DNA from: an uncultured Pelagibacteraceae bacterium
GTDB lineage: Bacteria > Pseudomonadota > Alphaproteobacteria > Pelagibacterales > Pelagibacteraceae
DNA: 64,000 bases
NCBI GenBank assembly: GCA_902616245.1
Contig: CACMSB010000003.1
Coordinates: 1-64,000 of the forward strand
Direction of reading: 5' to 3'
The notes under the pieces are model-generated. The model worked only from the letters and a program-made list of their open reading frames with translations. It did not search any database and was not told the DNA's origin. The translations under genes and the position numbers were made by a program. Below are positions 9,433 through 18,949 of the stretch, piece after piece (position 1 is the stretch's first letter; the number at the start of each line of letters is the position of its first letter).

Positions 9433-10020
9433 ATGAAAATATACCAAATCGATTGCAGTGCTAGAAAAGAAGGTTCTACCTCAAGGATGCTTGCAAAAAA
9501 AATACTTGATAAAGTTAAAAAAGATAATGATGAAGTCATTTATAGAGATCTAGATGACGAAATGCTTTTTATATCTGGTTTAACTGAGTCTGGAATGAAA
9601 ATTCCAGAGAATGAGCAAACAGATGAACATAAAAAAATGTTTGAATTGTCTGATAAGTTAGTATCAGAGTTAAAAGAATGTGATGTAATTATTATATCAG
9701 TGCCAATTTATAATTTTGGCCCACCAGCTACACTTAAAGCTTGGGCTGATCTTGCAGCCAGAGTAAAATTGACATTTAAATACGGTGATGACGGAAGAAG
9801 AAAAGGTTTATTAGAAGATAAGCAGGTCTATTTAGTAATTACTTCTGGTGGAACAAAAATACAAGGGGAAGAAGACTTTTTAACTCCATGGTTGATACAT
9901 ATGTTAAATTTTTTTGGTATTAAAAAAATCGATATAGTTGCAGCAGATCAAATGGCTTTAGATTATGAAAAGTCGATAAAAAATGCTGAAGAAAAAATAA
10001 AAGAATTATTTAAAGATTAA
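9433..10020 (+). CDS. FMN-dependent NADH-azoreductase / flavodoxin-fold quinone reductase
   Basis: 195 residues with the flavodoxin-like fold of AzoR. IDCSARKEGSTSR is the FMN phosphate loop, VPIYNFGPPATLKAWAD binds the isoalloxazine, and VKLTFKYGDDGRRKGLL follows as in AzoR. The family reduces quinones and azo compounds with NAD(P)H and usually protects against quinone stress. It lies 2 bp after ccdA and its last 11 bp overlap the convergent dioxygenase gene. The physiological substrate is unknown. Confidence 0.85.
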   Translation: MKIYQIDCSARKEGSTSRMLAKKILDKVKKDNDEVIYRDLDDEMLFISGLTESGMKIPENEQTDEHKKMFELSDKLVSELKECDVIIISVPIYNFGPPATLKAWADLAARVKLTFKYGDDGRRKGLLEDKQVYLVITSGGTKIQGEEDFLTPWLIHMLNFFGIKKIDIVAADQMALDYEKSIKNAEEKIKELFKD

Positions 10021-11113
10021 ATTTTCTTTTTAAATGTCTAAGTTTACCTTCTGTACTGTCGAAATCAATGTAGCATCCTTGTAAATATCTATCACCTTCG
10101 TTAACATCATATTTTGTTCTTCCATGAAGCAATCTATGATTGTCCATCATTAATAAATCTCCACTTTCTAATTTAAATTCAACTTTATATTTATCAGAGT
10201 TGTATAATTCAGAAATTTTATTTCTAGCTTTATAGAATAAATCCAATTTTGATTTTTCTAATATCGGAGCATAATCTAATCTAGGACTAAATCTAACTTG
10301 TTTAAAATTATTTTTTTCATCCAATTTAATTAACTCAGACATATCTTCTAGAACAACTGTTTTGTCTATAAATTTAAATTTAACTTTTACTGAAGATAAA
10401 ATTTCATAATATTCTGGATAATCCTCTTTGATTTTTTCACTTACTGTGTAACCATCAACCAAGGTAGAATTTCCTCCACTCACATTATTTGTAATACAAT
10501 GCAATAATTGAACACAAGGAACTGGTTTTCTATACGGATTATCTGTATGTGGAGATAATGCTAATGATGTATAAGCCAAATCATTTGGATTAGGTACAGA
10601 TCTTACATTAAAAAATTCCCCAAAATTTGTTCTTCTGACACTGCCAATTGAATTTGCAAATTTGATAATAAAATTATCTTCAGTCAGAACATTAGTCAAA
10701 ACTACAAAACCATATTTATAGAATGATACTAATAAATCATACATGATTTTTTTTTCAAAAATATCATTTTCAAATTTAAATTTTTGAAAATTGTTAAAAT
10801 TTGAGTCCCATTTAATTTTATCAATTGAAATAGGATCAAGATTTTGCCATTTATACTCATTTAATATTTGATCTTCTTTTATTTTATAATTGGTTCCATC
10901 ATTGAAAAATAAATTAAGCAATCCATCTTCACTCTCAATTTTTTCTATATCAATGTTAGTATTTATAGAATTTGGATCAAATAATCTTTGTTGATTTCCT
11001 TTATCCAGAGCATCTTCGTTATTTATTCTTTCTCTAAGCCAAAATGGATGTATTTCTTCTTTATTATTTCCACTATTTATAAATACTTTTTTAGAATCGA
11101 TTTCTATTTTCAT
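10010..11113 (-). CDS. Gamma-butyrobetaine dioxygenase-like Fe(II)/2-oxoglutarate oxygenase (TauD/TfdA family)
   Basis: 367 residues. An N-terminal GBBH-N domain (about 1-90, with IHPFWLRER) precedes a TauD/TfdA catalytic domain. Iron ligands appear as H189 and D191 (SPHTD) and H330 (HRLLHGR), and the 2-oxoglutarate arginine lies in RYLQGCYID. Known members hydroxylate gamma-butyrobetaine or trimethyllysine. Here the N-terminal domain lacks the cysteines that normally follow WLRD(N) and bind zinc, so that site is lost. The substrate may be a betaine-like compound but cannot be named. It is divergent from the HisN-like gene, with an 87 bp shared promoter region. Confidence 0.85.
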   Translation of the reverse strand: MKIEIDSKKVFINSGNNKEEIHPFWLRERINNEDALDKGNQQRLFDPNSINTNIDIEKIESEDGLLNLFFNDGTNYKIKEDQILNEYKWQNLDPISIDKIKWDSNFNNFQKFKFENDIFEKKIMYDLLVSFYKYGFVVLTNVLTEDNFIIKFANSIGSVRRTNFGEFFNVRSVPNPNDLAYTSLALSPHTDNPYRKPVPCVQLLHCITNNVSGGNSTLVDGYTVSEKIKEDYPEYYEILSSVKVKFKFIDKTVVLEDMSELIKLDEKNNFKQVRFSPRLDYAPILEKSKLDLFYKARNKISELYNSDKYKVEFKLESGDLLMMDNHRLLHGRTKYDVNEGDRYLQGCYIDFDSTEGKLRHLKRKFNL

Positions 11114-11200
11114 CTATCTAGATTCTTCTATCAAATTCTAAAATTTTCAAGATATTTTATTTGAACTAGTTGTATATTTTAACTATTACTCATCAGATAA

Positions 11201-12004
11201 ATGACCTTCAAAAAAACAAAAGATTTCAAGATTTATTACACCTTTTTGAATAAGCTTGCTAAGGATTTAACTAATTTTTATTACACCAAACTTAACAAAA
11301 CTTTTACAATTAATAACAAGTTAAAAGGTAAAGGTTATGATCCTGTTACAAGTGCTGATAAAGCTTTTGAAAAATTTATAAGAAAAAAGATTAATGATAA
11401 GTTCCCAGATCATCAAATTATTGGTGAAGAGTTTGGAGCAAAAAAGACAAAAAGTCTATTTTCATGGATAATTGACCCAATTGATGGGACAAGATCATTT
11501 GTAGCTGGAAATCCTACATGGAGCAATTTAATTTCTTTAAATTATATGAATAAACCAATGGTTGGGTTAGCCAATTTCCCAAGAATGAGAAGATATTATT
11601 TAAATCAAAATGACAAATCTGCTTTTGTATTTGAAAATGGAAAAAGAAGAAAATTAAAAGTTAACAAAAAAATTAAATTTAATTATTTAAAGTTAGCTGC
11701 GGCTTTTCATGGAACTTTGTCTTTTCAAAAACAAAAAAAAATTATGAAATTTGTTAAGAGAATGCAGTTTCCATGTTTCGATGCACTAACATACTGTCAA
11801 TTAGCAGAAGGAAGATTAGATGTTGTAGCTCAATGTGCTAACAAAATTTGGGATATACATCCAATAATACCAATTATAAAAGCATCAGGTGGAATAATTA
11901 CTACATGGGATAATAAGGATGCTTCGTTGGGTGGAAATATAATTGTTTCAAATAATTCATCAAATCATAAAAAAATTTTAAAATTGCTTAAGCCAGCCAC
12001 ATGA
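11201..12004 (+). CDS. hisN: Inositol-monophosphatase-family phosphatase, HisN-like
   Basis: 267 residues. GEEFG, then DPIDGTRSFVAGNPTW (metal-binding DPxDGT with the aromatic-rich loop), and WDIHPIIPIIKASGG near the C-terminus give the three metal-ligand motifs of the IMPase fold. The RSFVAGNPTW form is typical of HisN-type histidinol-phosphate phosphatases of alphaproteobacteria and actinobacteria. It would remove phosphate from L-histidinol phosphate in histidine synthesis, although sugar or inositol phosphates are possible. ATGA overlap couples it to the next gene. Confidence 0.82.
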   Translation: MTFKKTKDFKIYYTFLNKLAKDLTNFYYTKLNKTFTINNKLKGKGYDPVTSADKAFEKFIRKKINDKFPDHQIIGEEFGAKKTKSLFSWIIDPIDGTRSFVAGNPTWSNLISLNYMNKPMVGLANFPRMRRYYLNQNDKSAFVFENGKRRKLKVNKKIKFNYLKLAAAFHGTLSFQKQKKIMKFVKRMQFPCFDALTYCQLAEGRLDVVAQCANKIWDIHPIIPIIKASGGIITTWDNKDASLGGNIIVSNNSSNHKKILKLLKPAT

Positions 12005-12726
12005 AAAATATAATTGTTCTTCAACATATTAAAATTGAGGATCCTGGTTATATTAAAGATTTAATGTTAGAGGATAAAATTAATATTAAAACTATAGAAC
12101 TTGATGAGGGTGAAAAGATACCTGATAATTTAACTGGATTTGATGCAATGTTTTGTATGGGTGGACCAATGGATACTTGGATGGAAAAAGATTACCCGTG
12201 GTTAATAAATGAGAAAAAGAAAATCAAAGAATTTGTTGTAGATTTAAATAAACCGTATTTAGGTTTTTGTTTAGGTTGTCAATTATTAGGAGAGGTAGTT
12301 GGAGGTAAAGTAGTCAAATCAAAAAATCCAGAAATAGGTATTTTAGATATTAATTTTTTAAATAGTAAAAAAGATGATTTATTATTTAAAGAATATCCTG
12401 ATATTATTAAATCACTTCAATGGCACTCATATGAAGTTCAAAATCTAGAAAATAATAATGATATAACTCTTTTAGCGTCATCTCCTGAAACAAAATACCA
12501 AATTTTTAAATACAAAAAACATGCTTACGGTATTCAATTTCATATAGAGATAAAAGATACTACTGTAGGAGAATGGGGATGTGTGCCTGAGTATAAGTCT
12601 GCTTTAGAGAGTCAGTTAGGACAGGGAGCTCTTAATAAATTTGATAGTGATGCGAAAGACAATATTCAATCTATGAACAAATATTCTAAAATTCTTTACG
12701 AAAACTTCAAAAAAATAGTGAATTAA
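12001..12726 (+). CDS. Class I glutamine amidotransferase domain protein
   Basis: 241 residues, a stand-alone GATase1 (GMP synthase-like) domain. FCMGGPMDTW is the oxyanion region, PYLGFCLGCQLLG holds the nucleophilic Cys, and YGIQFHIEIKD supplies the catalytic His and Glu. The triad is complete. Relatives either hydrolyse gamma-glutamyl compounds or serve as unassigned glutaminases, and no synthetase domain is fused or adjacent. It overlaps the HisN-like gene by 4 bp and sits 61 bp before the Dpp-type binding protein. Its substrate is unknown. Confidence 0.85.
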   Translation: MKNIIVLQHIKIEDPGYIKDLMLEDKINIKTIELDEGEKIPDNLTGFDAMFCMGGPMDTWMEKDYPWLINEKKKIKEFVVDLNKPYLGFCLGCQLLGEVVGGKVVKSKNPEIGILDINFLNSKKDDLLFKEYPDIIKSLQWHSYEVQNLENNNDITLLASSPETKYQIFKYKKHAYGIQFHIEIKDTTVGEWGCVPEYKSALESQLGQGALNKFDSDAKDNIQSMNKYSKILYENFKKIVN

Positions 12727-12787
12727 ATCACTTTAGTTTACATAATTAATAAGTTAGATTTTTATTTTAATAATATAGGAGAGAGAA

Positions 12788-14350
12788 ATGAAGTATGGGT
12801 ATTTTATAAAAATTTTATTGGCTTTTTTTCTAGCTTTTGCTCCAACACAAGCATTTGCAAAAACTATTAAATGGTCAATGCAGGGTGATAGTTTAACACT
12901 TGATCCTCATGCTCAAAACGAAGGTCCAACTACTCAAGTATCTAGACAAGTATATGAAGCTCTAGTTACTAGAGGATTAGATATGAAAATTGGACCTCAA
13001 CTAGCAACCGAGTGGAGAACTCAAGGTCCTAATACTTGGATCTTTAAATTAAGAGAAGATGTTAAATTTTCTGATGGGACTCCATTTACATCTGAAGATG
13101 TTGTATTTAGTATTTTAAGAGCAAAACAAAGAACATCTGATTTTAAAGAATATATAAGTACAGTATCAGGTGTAAAAGCAGTTAATGACTACACAGTCGA
13201 AATAACAACAAGTAAACCAAATCCAATTCTTTTAAACCAACTTTCAAACATTTTTATAATGTCAAAAAAATGGAGTGAAAAGAATTTTGCAGTTATGGCG
13301 CAGAACTGGGATGCTGGACAAGAAACATTTTCAGCTACAAATGCTATGGGAACTGGACCATTTAAAATTACATTAAGAGAACCAAATACTAAAACAGTTT
13401 TCAAACGTAATAAAAAATGGTGGGGTAGTATGAAAGATGACAAAGTAACGGAAATTCATCTACTACCTATAAAAAATGCAGCTACTAGAGTTGCAGCTCT
13501 TTTATCTGGTGAAATAGATGTTGTTACTGATGCACCAGTTCAAGATTTGGCTAGAATTAAAAATTCACCTGCTCACAAAGTTGAAAGTACTGCTCAAATG
13601 AGAACTATATTCCTTGGAATGGATCAGGGAGCAGATAAACTTAGAACAGGTAACACAGGTGATAACCCATTTAAAAAGAAAGCAGTTAGACAAGCTCTTT
13701 ATCAAGCAATAGATATTGAGGCTATTAAGAAAAAAGTAATGAGAGGTTTAAGTGAACCTGCTGGAATAATCACTTTTCCAGGTGTTAATGGATACACAGA
13801 AGAACTTGATAAGAGACTTCCTTATGATGTAGCTGCTGCAAAAAAACTTTTAGCTGATGCTGGATATCCAAATGGATTTGAAGTTGAGCTTAGATGTCCA
13901 AATGACAGGTATGTAAATGATGAAGCTATATGTACAGCTGTTGTTGGTATGTTAGGTAAAATTGGTGTTAAAGTAAATCTATTTGCCCAAACAAAAAGTA
14001 AGCACTTTAAAGAACTAAAAGATAATCAAGGTGACTTTTATATGTTAGGTTGGGGAGTTCCGACTTTAGATAGTCATTATGTTTTCCATTACCTATATGA
14101 AAGTGGAGCAAGCTGGAACAGAGTTAACTTTAGTAACTCTGATGTAGATGCTGCGATAAGAGTTATGGAAGGTGAGGTTAACCTAGATAAGAGAAATGCT
14201 GCGATAGCTAAAGCTTGGAAAATAGTAAAAGATGATATTTCTTATCTTCCTTTACATCACCAAGTTATATCTTGGGCTGCAAAAAAAGATGTTAATGTTC
14301 CGATAAGACCGAATAACGAACCGTTATTCCGTTTTGCGAGCTTTGACTAA
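12788..14350 (+). CDS. Periplasmic solute-binding protein, family 5 (dipeptide/oligopeptide type)
   Basis: 520 residues with a Shine-Dalgarno (GGAGAG) before the ATG and a clear signal peptide ending at AFA near residue 24. The mature protein starts KTIKWSMQGDSLTLDPHAQNEGP, the normal family-5 opening. VFKRNKKWWG, KKAVRQALYQAIDIEAI and AAAKKLLADAGYPNGFEVEL are characteristic later blocks. It binds peptides, glutathione-like molecules or nickel chelates in the periplasm and delivers them to the two permeases downstream. A hairpin follows the stop codon before the permease genes. Confidence 0.93.
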   Translation: MKYGYFIKILLAFFLAFAPTQAFAKTIKWSMQGDSLTLDPHAQNEGPTTQVSRQVYEALVTRGLDMKIGPQLATEWRTQGPNTWIFKLREDVKFSDGTPFTSEDVVFSILRAKQRTSDFKEYISTVSGVKAVNDYTVEITTSKPNPILLNQLSNIFIMSKKWSEKNFAVMAQNWDAGQETFSATNAMGTGPFKITLREPNTKTVFKRNKKWWGSMKDDKVTEIHLLPIKNAATRVAALLSGEIDVVTDAPVQDLARIKNSPAHKVESTAQMRTIFLGMDQGADKLRTGNTGDNPFKKKAVRQALYQAIDIEAIKKKVMRGLSEPAGIITFPGVNGYTEELDKRLPYDVAAAKKLLADAGYPNGFEVELRCPNDRYVNDEAICTAVVGMLGKIGVKVNLFAQTKSKHFKELKDNQGDFYMLGWGVPTLDSHYVFHYLYESGASWNRVNFSNSDVDAAIRVMEGEVNLDKRNAAIAKAWKIVKDDISYLPLHHQVISWAAKKDVNVPIRPNNEPLFRFASFD

Positions 14351-14361
14351 ATAATTTATTG

Positions 14362-14387
14362 CAAGCCCTTTTTAATTAAAGGGCTTG
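14362..14387 (+). terminator. Intercistronic hairpin between binding protein and permease genes
   Basis: A perfect 10 bp stem (14362-14371 with 14378-14387) closes a 6-base loop. It begins 11 bp after the binding-protein stop and ends 22 bp before the permease start. No long U-run follows, so it is more likely an RNA-stabilising or partial-termination element than a full terminator. Confidence 0.7.
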
Positions 14388-14409
14388 TATAAAAATAAAA
14401 TTTCATAAA

Positions 14410-15393
14410 TTGATAAAGTATTTTTTCAAACGATTGTTTCAATCTGCAATGGTTATGCTTGTCGTAGCTTTTGTATCATTCTCTCTTTTTAATTTTGTAG
14501 GAGACCCAATAAATAACATGGTGGGTGAGGAAACATCAGATGAAGAAAGAGCTGAGTTAAGAGAAACCTTGGGTTTAATGGACCCAATTCATGTGCAATT
14601 TACTAGGTTTATAATTAATGCCTCAAAAGGAGAATTTGGAATATCTTATCAATTAAGAAGACCTGTATCAGAATTAATCATTGAAAGATTACCGGCAACA
14701 ATTGAATTAGTTTTAATATCTGCTTTAATTGCATTGGTTTCAGGTACTTTATTGGGAGTATATACAGGCATAAAAAGAAAAGGTTTTTTGAGTGATTTTA
14801 TCTTAGCAGTTTCTTTATTAGGTGTTTCTCTTCCAACTTTTGTAATTGGTATTTTATTTATTTATCTTTTTGCAGTTATATTAGGCGTTCTACCATCGTT
14901 TGGAAGAGGTGAGGTGGTAGATCTAGGATTTTGGTCGACAGGCTTTTTAACCATATCAGGTTTAAAAGCAATTATATTACCATCAGTTACTTTAAGTCTT
15001 TTTCAAATGACCTATATAATAAGACTCGTCAGAGCTGAAATGATGGAAATACTTCAGACTGATTACATAAAGTTTGCAAGAGCTAGAGGCATTAATGAAA
15101 AAAGCATTAATTATAAGCACGCACTTAAAAATGGACTAATTCCAGTAATAACTATTGCTGGAATAAATATTGGAACATTAATTGCTTTTTCAATAATTAC
15201 GGAAACAGTATTTCAATGGCCAGGTATGGGATTTCTTTTTATTCAAGCTGTTCAGTTTGTAGATATTCCAATTATGTCAGCATATTTAGTATTTATAGCA
15301 TTCGTTTTTGTAATGATAAATTTTGTAGTCGATATCTTGTATTACTTTATAGATCCAAGAATTAGAGTTAAAGGAGATTCAGCTAGTGGATAA
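14410..15393 (+). CDS. ABC transporter permease, DppB type
   Basis: 327 residues from a TTG start; no closer ATG gives the expected N-terminal helix (IKYFFKRLFQSAMVMLVVAF). Six membrane segments are visible. The coupling motif EMMEILQTDYIKFARARGINEKSI is the DppB/OppB EAA loop contacting the ATPase. It forms the membrane channel with the DppC-like protein, whose start overlaps its last 8 bp. The TTG start and the hairpin upstream both suggest lower translation than the binding protein. Confidence 0.93.
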   Translation: MIKYFFKRLFQSAMVMLVVAFVSFSLFNFVGDPINNMVGEETSDEERAELRETLGLMDPIHVQFTRFIINASKGEFGISYQLRRPVSELIIERLPATIELVLISALIALVSGTLLGVYTGIKRKGFLSDFILAVSLLGVSLPTFVIGILFIYLFAVILGVLPSFGRGEVVDLGFWSTGFLTISGLKAIILPSVTLSLFQMTYIIRLVRAEMMEILQTDYIKFARARGINEKSINYKHALKNGLIPVITIAGINIGTLIAFSIITETVFQWPGMGFLFIQAVQFVDIPIMSAYLVFIAFVFVMINFVVDILYYFIDPRIRVKGDSASG

Positions 15394-16315
15394 TAAAGCT
15401 TTAACAACTTGGGATAAAATAAAAGATAGTGAAATTTATTTTAGTTTTATAAAATCTCCTACAGCAATAGTTTCATCGATTTTATTAGCAATAATATTTT
15501 TCTGTTCATTTTTTGTAGAATTTATTACACCTTATAATCCATTCGACCCATCTTCTTTATCTTTAATGGATGCATTCACCCCACCATCTTGGACTAGCGA
15601 AGGAAAAGTAGAATTTTTACTTGGTACTGATGGACAAGGAAGAGATATGTTATCGACTATTCTTTATGGATCTAGAATATCTTTGATTGTTGGTTTCTCA
15701 GCAATTTTATTTAGTTTAATTTTAGGAGTTGGATTAGGTCTTACTGCTGGTTTTTTTGGTGGTAAGTATGAAATGATTGTTATGAGATTAACTGATGTTC
15801 AGTTAACAGTTCCAAGTATTTTGATGGCACTTCTTGTTGATGGTATTGCGAGAGGTATAATTTCGCGTGAACTTCATGATGAGATGGCAATATATGTTTT
15901 AATTTTTGCAATTGGTATTTCAGAGTGGCCACAGTTTGCAAGAGTATCTAGAGCAGCAACTTTAGTTGAAAAAAATAAAGATTATGTCTCAGCATCAACA
16001 ATTATTGGAGTTTCTAATTTTATAGTAATGTTTAAACATATTCTCCCCAATATTATGAGACCAGTACTTGTTATAGGAACTATAGGTCTTGCATTAGCAA
16101 TAATTGCAGAAGCCACATTGAGTTTTCTAGGTGTTGGCGTTCCTCCAACTACTCCTTCTTTAGGAACATTAATAAGACTTGGAAATGACTTTTTATTTTC
16201 TGGTGAATGGTGGATAACTTTTTTTCCAGCAATATTCTTAGTTATTTTGGCTTTTTCCATTAATCTATTAGGAGACTGGATGAGAGACACTCTTAATCCT
16301 AAATTGAAAAAATGA
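15386..16315 (+). CDS. ABC transporter permease, DppC type
   Basis: 309 residues from a GTG start overlapping the DppB-like gene by 8 bp. The OppC N-terminal segment (ITPYNPFDP, then EFLLGTDGQGRDMLSTILYGSRISL) is diagnostic. ASTIIGVSNFIVMFKHILPNIMRPVL is the EAA coupling loop, and EATLSFLGVGVPP is a conserved OppC helix. It partners the preceding permease. ATGA overlap couples it to the ATPase gene. Confidence 0.93.
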   Translation: MDNKALTTWDKIKDSEIYFSFIKSPTAIVSSILLAIIFFCSFFVEFITPYNPFDPSSLSLMDAFTPPSWTSEGKVEFLLGTDGQGRDMLSTILYGSRISLIVGFSAILFSLILGVGLGLTAGFFGGKYEMIVMRLTDVQLTVPSILMALLVDGIARGIISRELHDEMAIYVLIFAIGISEWPQFARVSRAATLVEKNKDYVSASTIIGVSNFIVMFKHILPNIMRPVLVIGTIGLALAIIAEATLSFLGVGVPPTTPSLGTLIRLGNDFLFSGEWWITFFPAIFLVILAFSINLLGDWMRDTLNPKLKK

Positions 16316-17994
16316 GTTTTTTAAAAATACAAAATTTAAGTGTAGATTATAAATTGAGAAAAGAGACAGTTCATGCTGCAAAAGATATTAATATTGAGAT
16401 AAAAAGAGGAGAAATTGTAGGATTAGTTGGGGAATCTGGGTCTGGAAAAAGTACTGTAGCAAATGCAATAATTGATTTAATTGACGAACCAGGGAAAGTA
16501 TCTGAAGGATCAATTTATTTAAGCGACATAAATATTCATGAAAATAAAAAAAATATTCTAAGTTTAAGAGGAAAAAAAATTGGATTTATTTTTCAAGATC
16601 CTCAGACATCTTTAAATCCTATCTTAACAATTGGACAACAACTTATTGAAACAATCCAAACTCATTTAAACCTCAGTAACTCAAAAGCAAAAGAAAAAGC
16701 AATAAATCTTTTAAAAGAAGTAGGCATAAAAGATGCTGAAAAAAGATTTAATGATTATCCTCATCAATTTTCAGGAGGTATGAGACAAAGGGTTGTTATA
16801 TCACTTTCTCTATGTTGTGAACCAGAGTTGTTAATTGCAGATGAGCCCACAACTGCACTTGATGTATCAATACAATCACAAATATTAGAACTTATCAAAA
16901 AACTGACTAAAGAGAGAAACTTAGCAGTTATATTAATTACACATGATATGGGAGTTATAGCAGAGACTACCAATAGAGTTGCTGTCATGAAAAATGGTAA
17001 TTTGGTAGAATTGGGAACAACAAAGCAAATATTATCAGAACCAAAAGAAACTTATACAAAAAGTTTAGTTAGTTCTGTTCCTCCAACAAATAAAAAAATA
17101 TCCAGATTTAAAATTATAGAGAAAGAAAGCAATAACCAGGAAAACATTAATTTAAAAATTTTAAACAGATGGAATAAAAGAGAGATTTTAAAAAAAGATT
17201 TAGTTCAAATAAAAAATCTCTGTAAAACTTTTAATGAAGGTTTTTTTACAGAAAAATCTCAAAATAATGTATTAGCAGTTGATACTGTTTCATTTAATAT
17301 ACAAGAAGGAAAATCTTTTGGACTTGTTGGTGAAAGTGGCAGTGGAAAAACTACAATTGCAAAAATGATTGTTAATTTATTTAAACCCACCTCAGGTAAA
17401 ATTTATTTTGATGATGTATGTATTAATAATATAAAAAGTAACAAAGAATTACTTAAATTTAGAAAACAAATTCAAATGATATTCCAAGATCCGTACTCTT
17501 CGTTGAATGGTAGGCTTAAGGTTAAAGATATCATTGCTGAACCTATAAAGTTACATGATGCAAATATTAGCTCTAATGAATTAAATGAGTATATAAATGA
17601 TCTCTTAGACTCTGTGGAGTTATCCAAGTCTTCAGCTGAAAGATATCCTCATGAGTTTTCAGGAGGACAGAGACAAAGAATTTCTATTGCAAGAGCATTA
17701 GCAACAAAACCAAGATTATTAGTTTGTGATGAGCCAACATCTGCTTTGGATGTGAGTATTCAGGCTCAAATACTAAATTTACTTAAAGATTTACAAGAAC
17801 AACTTAATTTAACTATCCTTTTTATAAGTCATGATCTACCAGTTGTTAGACAAATGTGTGATGATATTGGAGTTTTAAGGAATGGAAAACTATGCGAGGT
17901 GTCTGAGACGGAAGAGTTGTTTAAAAATCCAAATCATGAATATACTAAGGAATTATTAAGATTAATGCCTAAAATAGAAACAATTTACAATTAA
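16312..17994 (+). CDS. Fused two-domain ABC ATPase (DppD-DppF in one chain)
   Basis: 560 residues carrying two complete nucleotide-binding domains. The first has Walker A GESGSGKST, signature FSGGMRQRV and Walker B LLIADEPTTALD. The second has GESGSGKTT, FSGGQRQRI and LLVCDEPTSALD. Both end in the oligopeptide-transporter C-terminal region. In E. coli the two are separate proteins DppD and DppF, while fusion is common in alphaproteobacteria. It energises uptake through the two permeases upstream, completing a five-part importer in four genes. Confidence 0.95.
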   Translation: MSFLKIQNLSVDYKLRKETVHAAKDINIEIKRGEIVGLVGESGSGKSTVANAIIDLIDEPGKVSEGSIYLSDINIHENKKNILSLRGKKIGFIFQDPQTSLNPILTIGQQLIETIQTHLNLSNSKAKEKAINLLKEVGIKDAEKRFNDYPHQFSGGMRQRVVISLSLCCEPELLIADEPTTALDVSIQSQILELIKKLTKERNLAVILITHDMGVIAETTNRVAVMKNGNLVELGTTKQILSEPKETYTKSLVSSVPPTNKKISRFKIIEKESNNQENINLKILNRWNKREILKKDLVQIKNLCKTFNEGFFTEKSQNNVLAVDTVSFNIQEGKSFGLVGESGSGKTTIAKMIVNLFKPTSGKIYFDDVCINNIKSNKELLKFRKQIQMIFQDPYSSLNGRLKVKDIIAEPIKLHDANISSNELNEYINDLLDSVELSKSSAERYPHEFSGGQRQRISIARALATKPRLLVCDEPTSALDVSIQAQILNLLKDLQEQLNLTILFISHDLPVVRQMCDDIGVLRNGKLCEVSETEELFKNPNHEYTKELLRLMPKIETIYN

Positions 17995-18003
17995 GGAGGT
18001 GAA

Positions 18004-18396
18004 ATGGCAGTTTTTAATATGATTGAAGAAGCTGATGCTACAGGAAAAGTGAAAGAGGTATTTGAAGATATAAAAAAGAAGAGAAATACAGACTACATAA
18101 ACAATTTTTGGAAAATGTTAGCCAACAACCCAGAAACTTTAGAGAGAACTTGGACTTCTATACAGCAAGTGATGAAAAAAGGTGCTTTGGATGAAATGAC
18201 AAAAGAGCTTATTTATGTTGCAGTTTCAATGACAAATAGTTGTGAGTATTGTATTAAATCTCACAGTATCGCTGCTAAATCTAAAGGTGCTACTACTGAG
18301 ATGTTAAGCGAACTTATTGCAGTCGTTGCAATGGCAAATGAAACCAACAGACTTGTTGAGTCATATCAGGTAAAAGTTGACAAAGTTTATGAATGA
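18004..18396 (+). CDS. Carboxymuconolactone-decarboxylase / AhpD-like protein
   Basis: 130 residues preceded by a near-perfect Shine-Dalgarno (AAGGAGGTGA) directly before the ATG, the strongest ribosome site I saw in the window. The AhpD-type redox motif SCEYCIKSHSIAAKSKG gives CxxC followed by His, and the rest is helical. AhpD-like proteins reduce peroxides or lipoamide-linked disulfides; others in the family are decarboxylases. It lies 9 bp after the ATPase gene. The strong ribosome site suggests high expression. Confidence 0.83.
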   Translation: MAVFNMIEEADATGKVKEVFEDIKKKRNTDYINNFWKMLANNPETLERTWTSIQQVMKKGALDEMTKELIYVAVSMTNSCEYCIKSHSIAAKSKGATTEMLSELIAVVAMANETNRLVESYQVKVDKVYE

Positions 18397-18949
18397 TAGA
18401 GCTAAAGCAATATTAGATTTTTGGTTTGATGATATGGTCGTTGAAAAGCGATTTAAAAGAGATGATAATTTTGATCAATTGATTAGAGACAAATTCAAAG
18501 ATGATCATGAAAAAGCTACTTTAAATGAATATGATGATTGGCAAGATGAACCATTAAGCACTCTGGCTTTAGTTATTTTATTGGATCAATTTTCAAGAAA
18601 TTTATATAGAGATGATAAAAAAGCTTTCGAGTTTGATCATAAAGCAAGACTGATTGTAAATGATGCAGTCTATAACGGGTATCTTGATCAAATGGATGAA
18701 TATCAACGTTTTTTCATGCTATTGCCATACATTCACAGTGAAGAAGTTATAGATCATGATAGAGCATATAAATTGTTGGATAACTATTTATCTAATCATC
18801 CAAACTATAATGAGATAAAAAAATTTTGGAAAGATCATACCGCTGCAATTAAACGATTTCATAGATATCCTCATCGAAATAAAGTTATGGGGAGAAAATC
18901 TACACCAGATGAGTTAAAATTTTTGGAGAGTCCAAATTCCTCTTGGTAA
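18389..18949 (+). CDS. DUF924-family protein
   Basis: 186 residues from the ATG at 18389, which gives MNDRAKAILDFWFDD as in other DUF924 proteins. A TTG four codons earlier is less likely. LALVILLDQFSRNLYRDDKKAFEFDHKAR and the later YIHSEEV and HRYPHRN are the conserved blocks of this all-helical (TPR-like) family. Its function is unknown. It overlaps the AhpD-like gene by 8 bp, so it is probably translationally coupled to it, and its stop abuts the stop of the convergent gene. Confidence 0.85.
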   Translation: MNDRAKAILDFWFDDMVVEKRFKRDDNFDQLIRDKFKDDHEKATLNEYDDWQDEPLSTLALVILLDQFSRNLYRDDKKAFEFDHKARLIVNDAVYNGYLDQMDEYQRFFMLLPYIHSEEVIDHDRAYKLLDNYLSNHPNYNEIKKFWKDHTAAIKRFHRYPHRNKVMGRKSTPDELKFLESPNSSW

